Part shown: in pieces, positions 54,984-64,000 of the stretch
How positions within the stretch are numbered: position 1 is the first letter of the stretch
Layout: every line of letters starts with the position of its first letter
NCBI GenBank assembly: GCA_029215795.1
Contig: JARDYH010000005.1
Location: 161,659,814 to 161,723,813 of the forward strand
DNA: 64,000 nt
Source: Anniella stebbinsi
Lineage: Eukaryota > Chordata > Lepidosauria > Squamata > Anniellidae
Reading direction: 5' to 3'
Position numbers and translations under genes: made by a program
Notes under the pieces: generated by a model
Told to the model about the DNA's origin: nothing
Databases searched by the model: none
The model's input: the letters and a program-made list of their open reading frames with translations, nothing else

Positions 54984-56200
54984 CTTTCCACACATTCCAT
55001 CGGAAAATGATTAGCCGGTTCCTTGGCAATTTTTCCATGTGACTGAGTGAGTGTGTTTTGTCCTCTTCCCTGTTTAACTTTCTCAAAAACAACAAAAACT
55101 ATATATTAGAAAATTATATTTCTCTCCCTCTCTCTCTCTGGGTGTGTGTGTTTGCTCGATTGACTGTGAGTGTGCTGGTGTGTCCTGTAGCCTGCTACAA
55201 GGGATAACATTACACAATGGCTGAATTCGGATGACCCAATAAGCAACAGAGTTGTAATTAGCGTATTGACCAGGAGTTAAGCAGGCAGCGCTCCCCACAC
55301 AACATGTTGCAGCCAGCGTTGCATGGCACCGACGAACGCACCGGTGGATAACAATGAACGCGGCCATGACTGACAGCCTGTCTGCCATGTTGCCCACACA
55401 CCAACCACCGCAACTCCTCCCAGAGGTATCCCAGCACACACTGCAGCCAAAAATTCATAGGCGCCACCATTGAAGCTGTAGGAGGACACGCCTCTCAAAC
55501 CCCATTGGATGCTCACAGGAACTGGGGGGACAGACCAGCCCTGGGTGGAGAAGCGACAGGAGGAGCGGCCACACCGACGGAGCAGCCGCCCCATGTCCCC
55601 GGCACAGCAACCCAACTGTGGTATCCATGCCCCATCACACACATTGCTCTGGGCATGGGACGGCCAGTGAGCCATCAGATGGACACAAATCATGCCTGCC
55701 CAATCCATCCCCCACAGCACCCCACAGCTCCATCCAGAGCTGAGGAAGGCTGAGCATGGCCGATGCACGGACAAGCCATGGCCAAAATGCACACCCGGGC
55801 ACCAGAACTGGATGCCAGGCAGCCCTGCCCCGGGAGCAGCCCATGCCCACCCTACCTGGGAGGTGTGGCAGCCACGAGGGCAACCAACGTCCCCAAGGCA
55901 CAGGGCCACAGCGAAACATGGGCAAAGGAACCCGAAACGGCAGTTGCCCCCAGGCCGAGAGAAGGCAACTGGGAAGGCACAGTCATGAGGGAACAGCAGA
56001 GCAGGGCACCTCAAAGAACAAGTAGTGGAAAGGGATGATGGGAAGGCGGATAGGAGCGCACTGCCAGGAAGCAACGGCAGTCCACAGAAGGAACCCCACA
56101 GTCAGAGTTTACACAGGGTGGTAGTGCAACCAGATCCAGTCACCGATACTCTCACAACCCCGTGCTGCTTCCACACGGGCATGGCGCTCCCCAACGGGAT

Positions 56201-57673
56201 TCATGGGCCGAAGCAACGGCACAACGTCACGCCCATCCACAGCAATGGCATCATCGTCCTCGTCCAGCTAGGGAAATCAGGGTGCTCATCCATTAACATG
56301 TCCCCACAGGACTCGCAGATGTTGTGCAGGATGCAGCAGCACACCAAGACGTCAGAGATGATGACAGCCTGCAAGTCCAGCAAGCTGTACAGGGAGCGCC
56401 AACGCTCTTTCTGATGCCCAAAGGCACGTTCCATGGGCAGGTGGGCATGGCAGTGGTAATAGTTATATTTATGTTGCACGGCTGGAGGGTGAAGGCCTTT
56501 TCAGCCAGGAGCAGCAGACCCATGGCATGCCCGCACACGGAACTGGGCCCAGAGGTCAGAAAGCAGACCGACGACAGCTTAGCCTCCAGGGGGGAGTTCC
56601 AAAAGCCGGCCGTATCATAGCTCCACCCAGACACAACTGCATAGACATCTATGAATCACTCCTTGACATCCACCACCGCCTGGAGAACCATGCTGTAGAA
56701 ATTTTTGCAGTTGTAATGCTCCTCACTGTTAGAGGGGGGCCAGGATGCGCCCGTGGGTCATGTCCAATGCCCCGCCCACCTGTGGGAAGCCCAGGGCACA
56801 GAAGCCATGCATGTTCTCCTGCTTGTCCCCAACGCAGATGACATCGGCCAGGTACAGCTTGTTCAGCATGCTCACCGTCTCCCAGAAGATCTCGCAGGCG
56901 GAGGACATGCCCACCCTGAAGATCGTCAACAGCGGCAGGTACTCCATGTTGAAAGCCAGCTTGTACAGCATCAGGGCCAAATGGCGGGAGACTTGAATGG
57001 ACAGGCGCCTCACAGTACACTCCCTCTGCAGGACAGAGATCACCTCGGCCACCAGCACATCAAACGTTATGCTCCCCAAGAAATGCTCATCGGCCCAGTC
57101 CTCCAAGTTCTGCATCTTCTTCCACAAGGCATCCATCTGGGGGATCGTTCAGTGGCCAATGGTCTCGCACTGCTCAAGGAGGTCGGCCGATGTTTCCAGG
57201 TGGGGAATGTGGTGCAGGGCTTCCACGGCCATGCCTCTGGCCAACGCCCCCACCGTGCCCGCATCATGGTGGCGCAGCAGTGGCAGGATGGTTGCCCAGA
57301 AACAGGGCAAAGCCTCTGCAGCGCTGAGGGGCCAGCAACCATCACCCATCCTGAATGTCGTCCCCACGGGCAAGGCGCCACTCAGGCAGCACAGCCGGGC
57401 ACATAGCACGTCCTCCTCGCTGCTGTTGCCATGTTTCTGCGTGGCCGCCTGGATCGCTGCCTGCAAGCCGGCTGTAGCGAGCTGTTGGCTGGACATAGCC
57501 ACCAGTGCTAGAGAGGCCAGAGGGGAGGCCGGCTCGACGGGAAGGCCAGTGGACGTGACAGAGCGGGAGGGCAGTGGGATGGGTAGCGGCGCGCCAAGCA
57601 TGGGACAGCCCAATACGGGACTGTGGGAACAGGAGGACAAGGCGGCTTTGTTATGGCTCCTGCTGACCTGCAA
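56201..57673 (-). pseudogene. Harbinger transposase (HARBI1/DDE_4-like)
   Basis: One frame covers 57673-56729 with a single stop near 57150: LTIFRVGMSSACEIFWETV and GALDMTHGRIL (first catalytic Asp; usually IDGTH). A frameshift near 56735-56755 leads to YSMVLQAVVD and SGWSYDTAGFWNSPL (second Asp), and a second shift leads to MERAFGHQKERW (catalytic Glu) and CCCILHNICESCGD at the end (56479-56201). All three catalytic acidic residues are present, but the frame is broken at three points. Confidence 0.88.
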
Positions 57674-57679
57674 GGGAGG

Positions 57680-58310
57680 AGACTGAAAGAAAGTGGCCGT
57701 AGTAAGAGGAGGCAGGCACTATGAGGCAGCACCGCTTCATGACGAGATGAGGGCACTACAGAGGGGGGATGGGTGCAGCTCGCTCATGCCAATGGAAGGG
57801 CCTACGACCGGCCGGGGATGGGACATTGGCAATGGCTGACACTCCATTCCAGACCTCAAATGCGACACATGACTTCTCCCAGGGCCAGCTCCAGAGCATG
57901 GAGGCGCTGTACCTTCTGTGGATGGCACACTAGAGGGAGCGCAGCTTCCCGGAGAGGGGGGAAGAGTAGGGGAGGGGAGGGGAGGAGAGGAGAGGGAGGA
58001 CAGCCATCAGTGACACGGAGGCCATAGCGGTTCCCTTGCACCCGGGCCAACCGACCCGCATACCAACCTCCACGCCATAGGGGAGGCATGCACGGAGCCC
58101 AGCAGACTTGTAGGGTGCTGCAATCTCAACGGGAATGGGCTGCAATGAGGGGCAGTGAGGCCAGGAATGCTTGGAATCCAAGATGTGCAACATTGTAACA
58201 GGTGGATGCTGCATCTACTTGGCCTTGAGCGGGTAGAACGGGTCGAGGGGGGCAGTTGCCAGAGCAACAGGAGTTGACAGGGGGCCTATCGTGGTATGGG
58301 GAGGGGGTGT
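57680..58310. other. Harbinger spacer between its two genes
   Basis: GC-rich, includes a G/A-rich run (57940-58000). No conserved domain recognised. Confidence 0.5.
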
Positions 58311-59180
58311 CTACCACCAAAGACCCTCAGCAGATGGGCCAGGGGGGCTGTTACTTGCCCGTGGCTCAGGACATGTCATGCGGGAGGGGCCCTCCTCCTC
58401 CCAACCTCCTCCCCTCCCTCTTTGTCGGAATCGGTTGTGATGTTGCCGCTCCTGCCCTCCGGCCCTCCCTGCCATCCCTGAGGCACCTGCTGAAGACAGC
58501 GATGCCCGTGGGGCCCGATATGCTGTGGCCGCTGGCAGAGGCAGGTACTGCTGCAGCGCCATGTATCCGTATGTCGGCATAAAGGAGGTGGGCTGCGGGG
58601 GGCCATGCAATGCTCCCCGGAATGCCTTGGCGAGCTCCCTGAGCACCTCGGTTTGGCGGTCGATGGAGGCTGTGCGCTCGCACATGCCTTGGTCAATAAT
58701 GGCCTCCATCATCCCAGTGACATGATCCTCCAGACTACAGCGCACGTCCCGCCCCACATCCCTTTTGGCTTGTAAGCATCCCTCTATGGCTTGGGTGGCC
58801 GTGCGACTCGCTCACATGTTGAGGAGACGCTCCTTGGTGCGCCTGATCTCCTCCTCGCCTGCCATGTGTGTGAATAGCTCGTGGATGCAGCCCCCTGTCA
58901 CCTCTGTGGCTGTAACCAGGTCCTTCGGTTCCTGCATGTTGTGTGGCTCGACCCCGGTTCTGTTATTGTGTGTGATGGTCTCCTTGAACTTCCTCTTGAG
59001 TCCGTGCAGCTTGCCCTTGCATTGCCTGGTGCTACGGTTGTGTCCCCGTTCCGGCATCTGTCTAGGGAGCCAGGGTTAGAGCTGGTCATGCCTGGCTGTG
59101 GCCATGTTCCTCCCTACTTCACAGCTGCCCCACAGCTCTATGAAGTCCCCGATTTCTGCCTCGGACCAGTGCTGTGCTCT
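58311..59180 (-). pseudogene. Harbinger Myb/SANT-like DNA-binding protein
   Basis: In a single frame with two in-frame stops: HWSEAEIGDFIELWGS (near 59168), QMPERGHNRSTRQCKGKLHG (the trihelix-type Myb domain), then an acidic helix and an N-rich/Gln-rich tail. Harbinger transposons need such a partner for nuclear import and DNA binding of the transposase. The first stop lies near 59065 and the second near 58812. Confidence 0.75.
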
Positions 59181-60210
59181 GCATCATCCTGGGTGGTCCT
59201 GGCTGCTTCCCTCTTCTGGGGATTGCGGGCCAGTGTCCTCAGGCTGACTGTCATGGCTATCCATTCCTTCTGGTTCCATGGGGCCAGTGGGGGTACCTTA
59301 CGGTGCTGCCGGTTGCCTCTGCCCTCGCCTGGTGTACCCCGTCCCATGTGCTTGTGGAATGGTGGGTGCTGGTGGGCTGTCATGTTTGGTGGGAATGTGC
59401 CCTGTTTGGTGATGGAGGTGTTGTTGCTGACTGCGGGAGCCTCGTGTCCTTGGGATTGTTGTGCATACCTTTGCCCATTTCCCACAACATGGGCAGCTGG
59501 CCAACTGGCATGCTGCCCACTGATGTCCTTTGCCCTGGCATTCTCCACGTCTTCAGGATGTCTATAGCCAGTGAGCGCTGTCCGGCCCTATTGGGTGGCT
59601 GAAAGGAGGCACGGTGAGTGCTGCTTCCCTGGGCCGCCTGCTTCCAGTTGAGGTGACGGACGAGGACGCGTGGCCGTGGGGGGCTTGTTTGCCTGGTTTG
59701 CAGTGCTCCCTGTTGGGTGGGTGGGTGGAGCCCCTTGTTTCTGGGTGACTGGGGGTGACTGGGGGTGGAGCATGTCCCATGGCCTTCCCCCTCCTTTGCC
59801 CTGGTTCCCTTCTAGTGGCAATGCTTTTCCGTTCGGGTGCTGAATGGGCACACAGTGCGCATGCTTGCAGGAGCCGGCCCCTTGTTGTTCTCTGTGCTGG
59901 CTGCTGTGTGGGTGGGGGCATGGCCAGTGAGCTGTTGGGGGTGTGCCTGAGCGGCCGCTCTTGCCACTTCCCTCTATGGGCTTTTGTGATTACCTGCTCA
60001 ACACACTGGATTAACACACGCGCCCCTCCAAACAACATTTTAGTCAATTGACAATGCTCTAAATAATGTGCAAGTGTGTTGTTTCCCTCCACTGTTTTAT
60101 TCTCCCAATTAGCATACTGTGGGTTGTGTGTGGGTTGTGTGTGCATTGTGTGTTACTCTCCAAACTATACAATAAGCAATGGAACTGACCGTTGTTTCCC
60201 AAACCCTCCA
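59181..60210. other. Harbinger 5' region upstream of the Myb gene
   Basis: GC-rich sequence to the terminal repeat. Long frames on both strands lack recognisable domains. Confidence 0.45.
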
Positions 60211-61370
60211 TTGCTGATTGTGTCATCCAAATTCAGCCAAACTGTGGTCAAAGCAGCACACAAACTGTTTTCAAAGGATTGTTGTTAATATAAATAATTT
60301 CATTTTCAATCACTTTGTAGTTGTATGAAATGTGGCTCTAAGATGCACTTTGGGCGAGGTGGCTCTGGGTCTATGAGAGATGCTGCTGTTTCTGCTGAGG
60401 GCAGTTCTGGGGTGGCTGTCTCTCCCTCTCACACATTTTATTTCTTTTTGAAAGACACTGCTCCATCCAATGTTTCCAGTCTGGAGGGACTGCTTTAGTG
60501 AGCCTTGAAAGATTCCTGTATTATAATTTTTCATCACCACGTCCCTGGGTCTGCTCCCCGTGGAGTCCGTTAGTGAGGGACTACAGAAGCATCCCCAACA
60601 CACTTTTATTTTTTTGAGACTCCGGTCCAGGCAATGTGCCTACCTCTACCCGAACGTGACATTTTATTTGGCAATGTTCCTACTTCTACCCAGAGCATGA
60701 CTATTCCCTCTGCTCCAGCCAATGTGCCCACCTCTACCCAAAACGTGACTTATATTAATTTATATTAATTATATTACGTTTCTGCGCTTCCGGGGTATCT
60801 GCTGGCCCAATGAGGCCCTGCCTGCTAAGGCTGGCTCTAAAATCACTGTAACACCCATGCTATTCCCCTACCCCCCAATCCTCTTAATTTGTACTTAGAC
60901 GTGCGTGGCCTAATCAATGAGACAAGGCAGCAGCAGTTCACCATCTTCTGATTAATACATTTTACTTTTATGACTGCATATGGAAGACACTGCCTTGGTT
61001 TAACCACAGGTTTTGAAAGCTCACTGTACTCATAAAAAATATACCTATAAAACTCAGCAGCAGCAGCAGCATGGAGTGCATTACTTGAAACAGTGCATGT
61101 TGTTGAGAGCTTACTTCTGAGTAATGCCTGCAGCTGTGCGTCTGAAGTTCGGCACAGATGAGTCCCCTCAAGGTCATCTGTGAAATGCCCATGAGTACTG
61201 GATGACGTCTCTTGAAAAAGCATTGAAAGCTTACTTCCGAGTAACGCTTGCACTGATTGTTCTAAAATTTGTGACACAAGACTAGCAACTCTCAGTCTGC
61301 ACTGTGACCAAGTTTCAAATCTATAACTTGGCAAATTAAGACGTTTTAGGCCTTTCTGACTCAATGACCT

Positions 61371-61985
61371 GACACATTAGAATTTGATATTAACGGGAGG
61401 ATCTCTCACCTGCTGCTGGATAAAGAAAGGAACTGCCCCATACCCTGTTTAGGGCTTTTATCCCTTTATACTTATACATATATTTATTCGTATATCTTTA
61501 AGATAAGCAGATAAATTTTAATTTAAAATTTTAGTTTTTAACCTTTTAACTTATATTTTGGCTTTAAATAAAATTGCAACCTGTACGGTGCTAATTGAGG
61601 GGATGTTAAGCCCCAGAAAGGCGGGAGGTTGATATCGTACTTAACTTTTAAAGTTATGCAACTTATCAACATTTTAAGATAGTAGAAGTCAGCCAAAGAG
61701 ACGGCGAAGGGAGCATTTTAAAAGCTAAAGTTAAAAGCCAAAGTTATTGAAAGGACTGAAAAGAGAGAAGTGGATAATTTGGAGATTCTTGTCAGGATGC
61801 TGAAGAAAAGATTAGAGGAAGAAAGTAGGGAAAAGATAGGAAAGAAAGGAAGATATACTTCATTTTATCTATTCCAGTTTGTTGAGCCAAATTTTATTGG
61901 ATGTGTTTGAAACTCTCTGGGATTACAAGTGAAGCAGAGATACAACAATCTTACAGTGCACCCCCACACCAGGATCAGCTACAAG
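61371..61985. other. Unclassified AT-rich stretch
   Basis: Purine-rich toward its right end (61680-61860). It could be a LINE 5' UTR in plus orientation, but no domain supports this. Confidence 0.3.
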
Positions 61986-63470
61986 ACTTTTTTTTATTAT
62001 TCTTTTACTATTTTCCCCAAAATTGCATAGTTTGACAGTTTACACCCCTTCCCTTTTTCTAATACATAGTCCACAAATAATCCCCATATATTCCCAAACT
62101 CATTTTTCTTTATTATCCCTCTTTTAACGTTAATATTACTTGTTAATTTATCATTTATGGCAATATTTCATACTTCTTTATGCCATTCTTCTATTTGGTA
62201 GTTGCCTTGCATTTTCCGTTGTCTAGATATCATTAGTCTCACTGCTGTCATTAATTTCGTAATCAAATCTTTAACATTCTGTTCTCCTTCTTCTTTATCA
62301 TATATTGATAACAATGCTATCCTAGAACATATCTCAAGCTTTAAATCTGTTATTCTTATCACTTCTTCAAATACTTTTAACCAAAATATCTGTACATATT
62401 TACAAGTCCACCACATATGAAAATAGGTTCCCACTTCTTGACAGCCTCTCCAACACAACTTTGAATATTTCTTATCAATTTTATTTAATTTCACTGGCGT
62501 TGAATACCACCTCCATACTATTTTAGAATAATTTTCTCTTATTCTTACTGATATGGTTTTCAAAATATGCAAATCCCATATTTTCCTGCATTTTTGATCA
62601 TTAATTTGTTCTTCCAAATCTTCTTCCCATAATACTTTCAAATGATCATGTTTCTCCTCCCCTTCCATCAACAATTTATAAATTTCACTCACTACTCCTC
62701 TAATATTCTTATTTCTATCCTCCTCTTCTCTCATAATAATCATCCTTTCAAAGTTTGTATAATTTCACAACTCTTCATTATTTTTTCCATTTAACCCACC
62801 ATTGTTCTAATTGCATAACTTTGAACCAAGCCAATTTCCTCCCTCTCAAAAATTCTTTGATTTGTTCTTTAGTACTCATCTTTTTCCACCAGTCTTTTAT
62901 TTTAACAATTCTCTGTTCTTTAAACACTGTTTCTAACTCCTTCTTTAAATTTACTGGAAAATCTTCCAGCAACACCACTGGATTCATTGGAGAAACATCT
63001 AGTAATAGTTTATTTTTATATTTTTGCCAAACTTCAATAACATTTCTTAACATGGGATTTTCTATTCTTTCCATCATCTTCTTTTTTAATTTAATAAAAA
63101 ATATATTCTCTAACTTCCATTCTAATTCTTGTCTATCCATCTCTAACCAATGTACTATGCTAGGTCTTACAATCCCTTCTATTACATATCTTAATTGATT
63201 AGCTATATAATAACGCATTAAATTCGGGAGACCTAGTCCCCCTTTTTTCTGAGATTTATACCAATTCCCTTTATTTATCCTCGCTTTCTTATTACCATTA
63301 CAACAATTATTTATTATAACTTGCCATGTCTTTAACTGTATCTCTTTTATTTTAATTGGTAACATTCTAAACAGAAAGTTAAACTTAGGTAATATTTTCA
63401 TTTTAATAATCGCTATTCTACCAAACCATGATAATTTAATCTTTTATATTCTTCCAATTTTCTCTTAACT
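61986..63470 (-). mobile_element. LINE-1 3' fragment, minus strand
   Basis: Plus-strand T-run at 61988-61995 marks the tail. Two minus-strand frames, 63401-62778 and 62743-62168, match the C-terminal third of the L1 ORF2 at 10936-12990: MKILPKFNFLFRMLPIKI, GGLGLPNLMRYYIANQLRYV, LCWRGCQEVGTYFHMWW. A frameshift near 62760 separates them. 5' truncated near 63470. Related to but distinct from the first L1. Confidence 0.9.
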
Positions 63471-63514
63471 TCTTTATCTAATCTATTAAAATTCTTTCCG
63501 ATCTCACCGCTGGA

Positions 63515-63945
63515 TATTTATTTATTTATTTATTACATTTGTATAGCGCCCCATAGCCGAAGCTCTCTGGGCGGTTGAGATAGGATTAAAAACAATTAAA
63601 AACAATATACAAGAATTAAAACGGCAAAAACATACAACATACACACAATCTGTACATTTAAAAACCACTACAACACTTCAAAAAGCTACAAAAACCAAAC
63701 CAAACCAAAACAAACCCAGGCTCCTCAGATATTGCCAAATGCCTGAGAGAAGAGGAAAGTCTTGACCTGGCGCCGAAAAGATGACAATGTTGGCACCAGG
63801 CAGGCCTCGTTGGGCCACCACAGAGAAGGCCCTCTCTCTTGTTGCTGACCTCCGAGCTTCCCTCGGAGGAGGCACTCGGAGGAGGGCCTTAGATGTTGAA
63901 CGTAGTGTTTGGGTAGGTTCATATCGGGAAAGGTGTTCCATCAGG
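63515..63945 (-). mobile_element. LINE 3' end with (TTTA)n tail, L2/CR1-group type
   Basis: Plus-strand (TTTA)n at 63518-63535, then 'gtatagcgccccatagccgaag', and a minus-strand frame (63941-63678) with ERAFSVVA, the block seen near the end of many CR1/L2-group ORF2 proteins. Frames are shifted after it. Clade not certain. Confidence 0.6.
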
Positions 63946-64000
63946 TACGATCCAATCCGATCCGATCCAGAAAGGTTCCGAACCGGTTCGGATGGATTGG
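63946..64000. repeat. GATCC-rich repeat, possibly a hAT subterminal array
   Basis: GATCCAATCCGATCCGATCC followed by 'gaaccggttcgg', like the subterminal arrays of hAT copy 2. The element continues beyond the window. Confidence 0.45.

Larger units (their letters stand above)
47391..55043 (-). mobile_element. Ty1/copia retrotransposon (Copia-2), incomplete
   Basis: Minus-strand copia domains run from Gag (55043-54992, 49501-49430) through protease, integrase and RT to 47391. The 5' part of Gag and both LTRs are absent. It is interrupted by hAT copy 2 (49510-54983) inside Gag and joined to hAT copy 3 inside RT. Similar to Copia-1 but a separate family (sequence identity moderate by eye). Confidence 0.85.
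55218..60239 (-). mobile_element. PIF/Harbinger transposon with two genes
   Basis: Terminal inverted repeats of about 30 bases: TGGCTGAATTCGGATGAC at 55218 and the complement of GTCATCCAAATTCAGCCA ending at 60239. Inside are a Myb-like gene and a transposase gene, both on the minus strand, the usual Harbinger pair. It sits inside hAT copy 4. A 3-bp target duplication could not be read with confidence. About 5.0 kb. Confidence 0.88.
55044..61370 (+). mobile_element. Diverged hAT copy 4, split by a Harbinger element
   Basis: 55044-55217 aligns with the 5' leader of hAT copy 2 (agtgagtgtgtt..., then tgtagcctgctacaa), and 60240 onward continues it (atgaaatgtggctctaag against atgaaacgtggcattcaa at 50910). 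The 3' part shares 'gtgaccaagtttcaa' with the window start. No catalytic domain seen. Confidence 0.7.

Noticed and set aside
55505..56038. Plus-strand frames of 80-100 codons across the Harbinger
   Set aside because: Shadows of GC-rich sequence opposite the element's coding strand; no domains.
55218..60239. Three-base TWA target duplication of the Harbinger element
   Set aside because: Left and right flanks (ACACAA and AACTGT) do not give an unambiguous duplication.
61395..61985. Plus-strand L1 5' UTR forming a head-to-head pair with the L1 fragment
   Set aside because: No ORF1 or conserved motif supports it; left unclassified.

Overview
This is eukaryotic, almost certainly vertebrate DNA, and most likely from a squamate reptile (lizard). 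I infer this from the mix of element classes packed into 64 kb: L1 with both ORFs, L2-like, R4/Dong-like and Penelope-like retroelements, Ty1/copia and Ty3/gypsy elements, a gammaretrovirus-like endogenous retrovirus, several hAT families and PIF/Harbinger. The species cannot be fixed from the sequence alone. Almost every long open frame is transposon-derived. No rRNA gene, tRNA gene, CRISPR array or bacterial-type operon was seen.

The one likely host gene lies on the + strand in the first 18.4 kb. It has a TATA box (3081), a signal-peptide exon (3187-3238), a three-finger exon (9002-9112), a C-terminal exon with the CC..DLCN signature (18108-18280) and a poly(A) signal (18381). Both introns are phase 1, as in Ly6/uPAR genes. 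The exon 1 frame holds a TGA, so this copy is probably a recent pseudogene or carries a null allele. Its introns are filled by transposons: hAT copy 1 (core 4560-8640) in intron 1, and a 5.7 kb L1 (10792-16500) plus an inverted-dimer MITE in intron 2.

From 20.5 to 39 kb is a layered nest. A gammaretrovirus-like provirus on the - strand (22698 to about 38854) was cut by a Ty1/copia element (25262-36487, TSD GAATG). That copia was then cut by an L2 fragment (25868-26770) and by a Ty3/gypsy element (28652-33927, TSD AGCAT). The gypsy element has integrase upstream of RNase H, the Gmr1-type order. LTR divergence (about 12 differences in the copia pair, 2 in the gypsy pair) agrees with the nesting order.

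From 40.5 to 43.8 kb are GC-rich palindrome arrays, MITEs and L2 debris. From 43.8 to 61.4 kb a second copia element (- strand) is broken by a 5'-truncated hAT copy, which itself contains a Penelope-like element (44596-46770), and by hAT copy 2 (49510-54983, TSD CTTTCCAC, about 600-bp terminal inverted repeats). Next comes a diverged hAT copy whose middle holds a PIF/Harbinger element (55218-60239) with a Myb-like gene and a transposase gene. The window ends in an L1 3' fragment, another LINE 3' end and GATCCG-rich repeat sequence.

The genes do not form a pathway. The biology here is transposon nesting around a small secreted three-finger protein gene.
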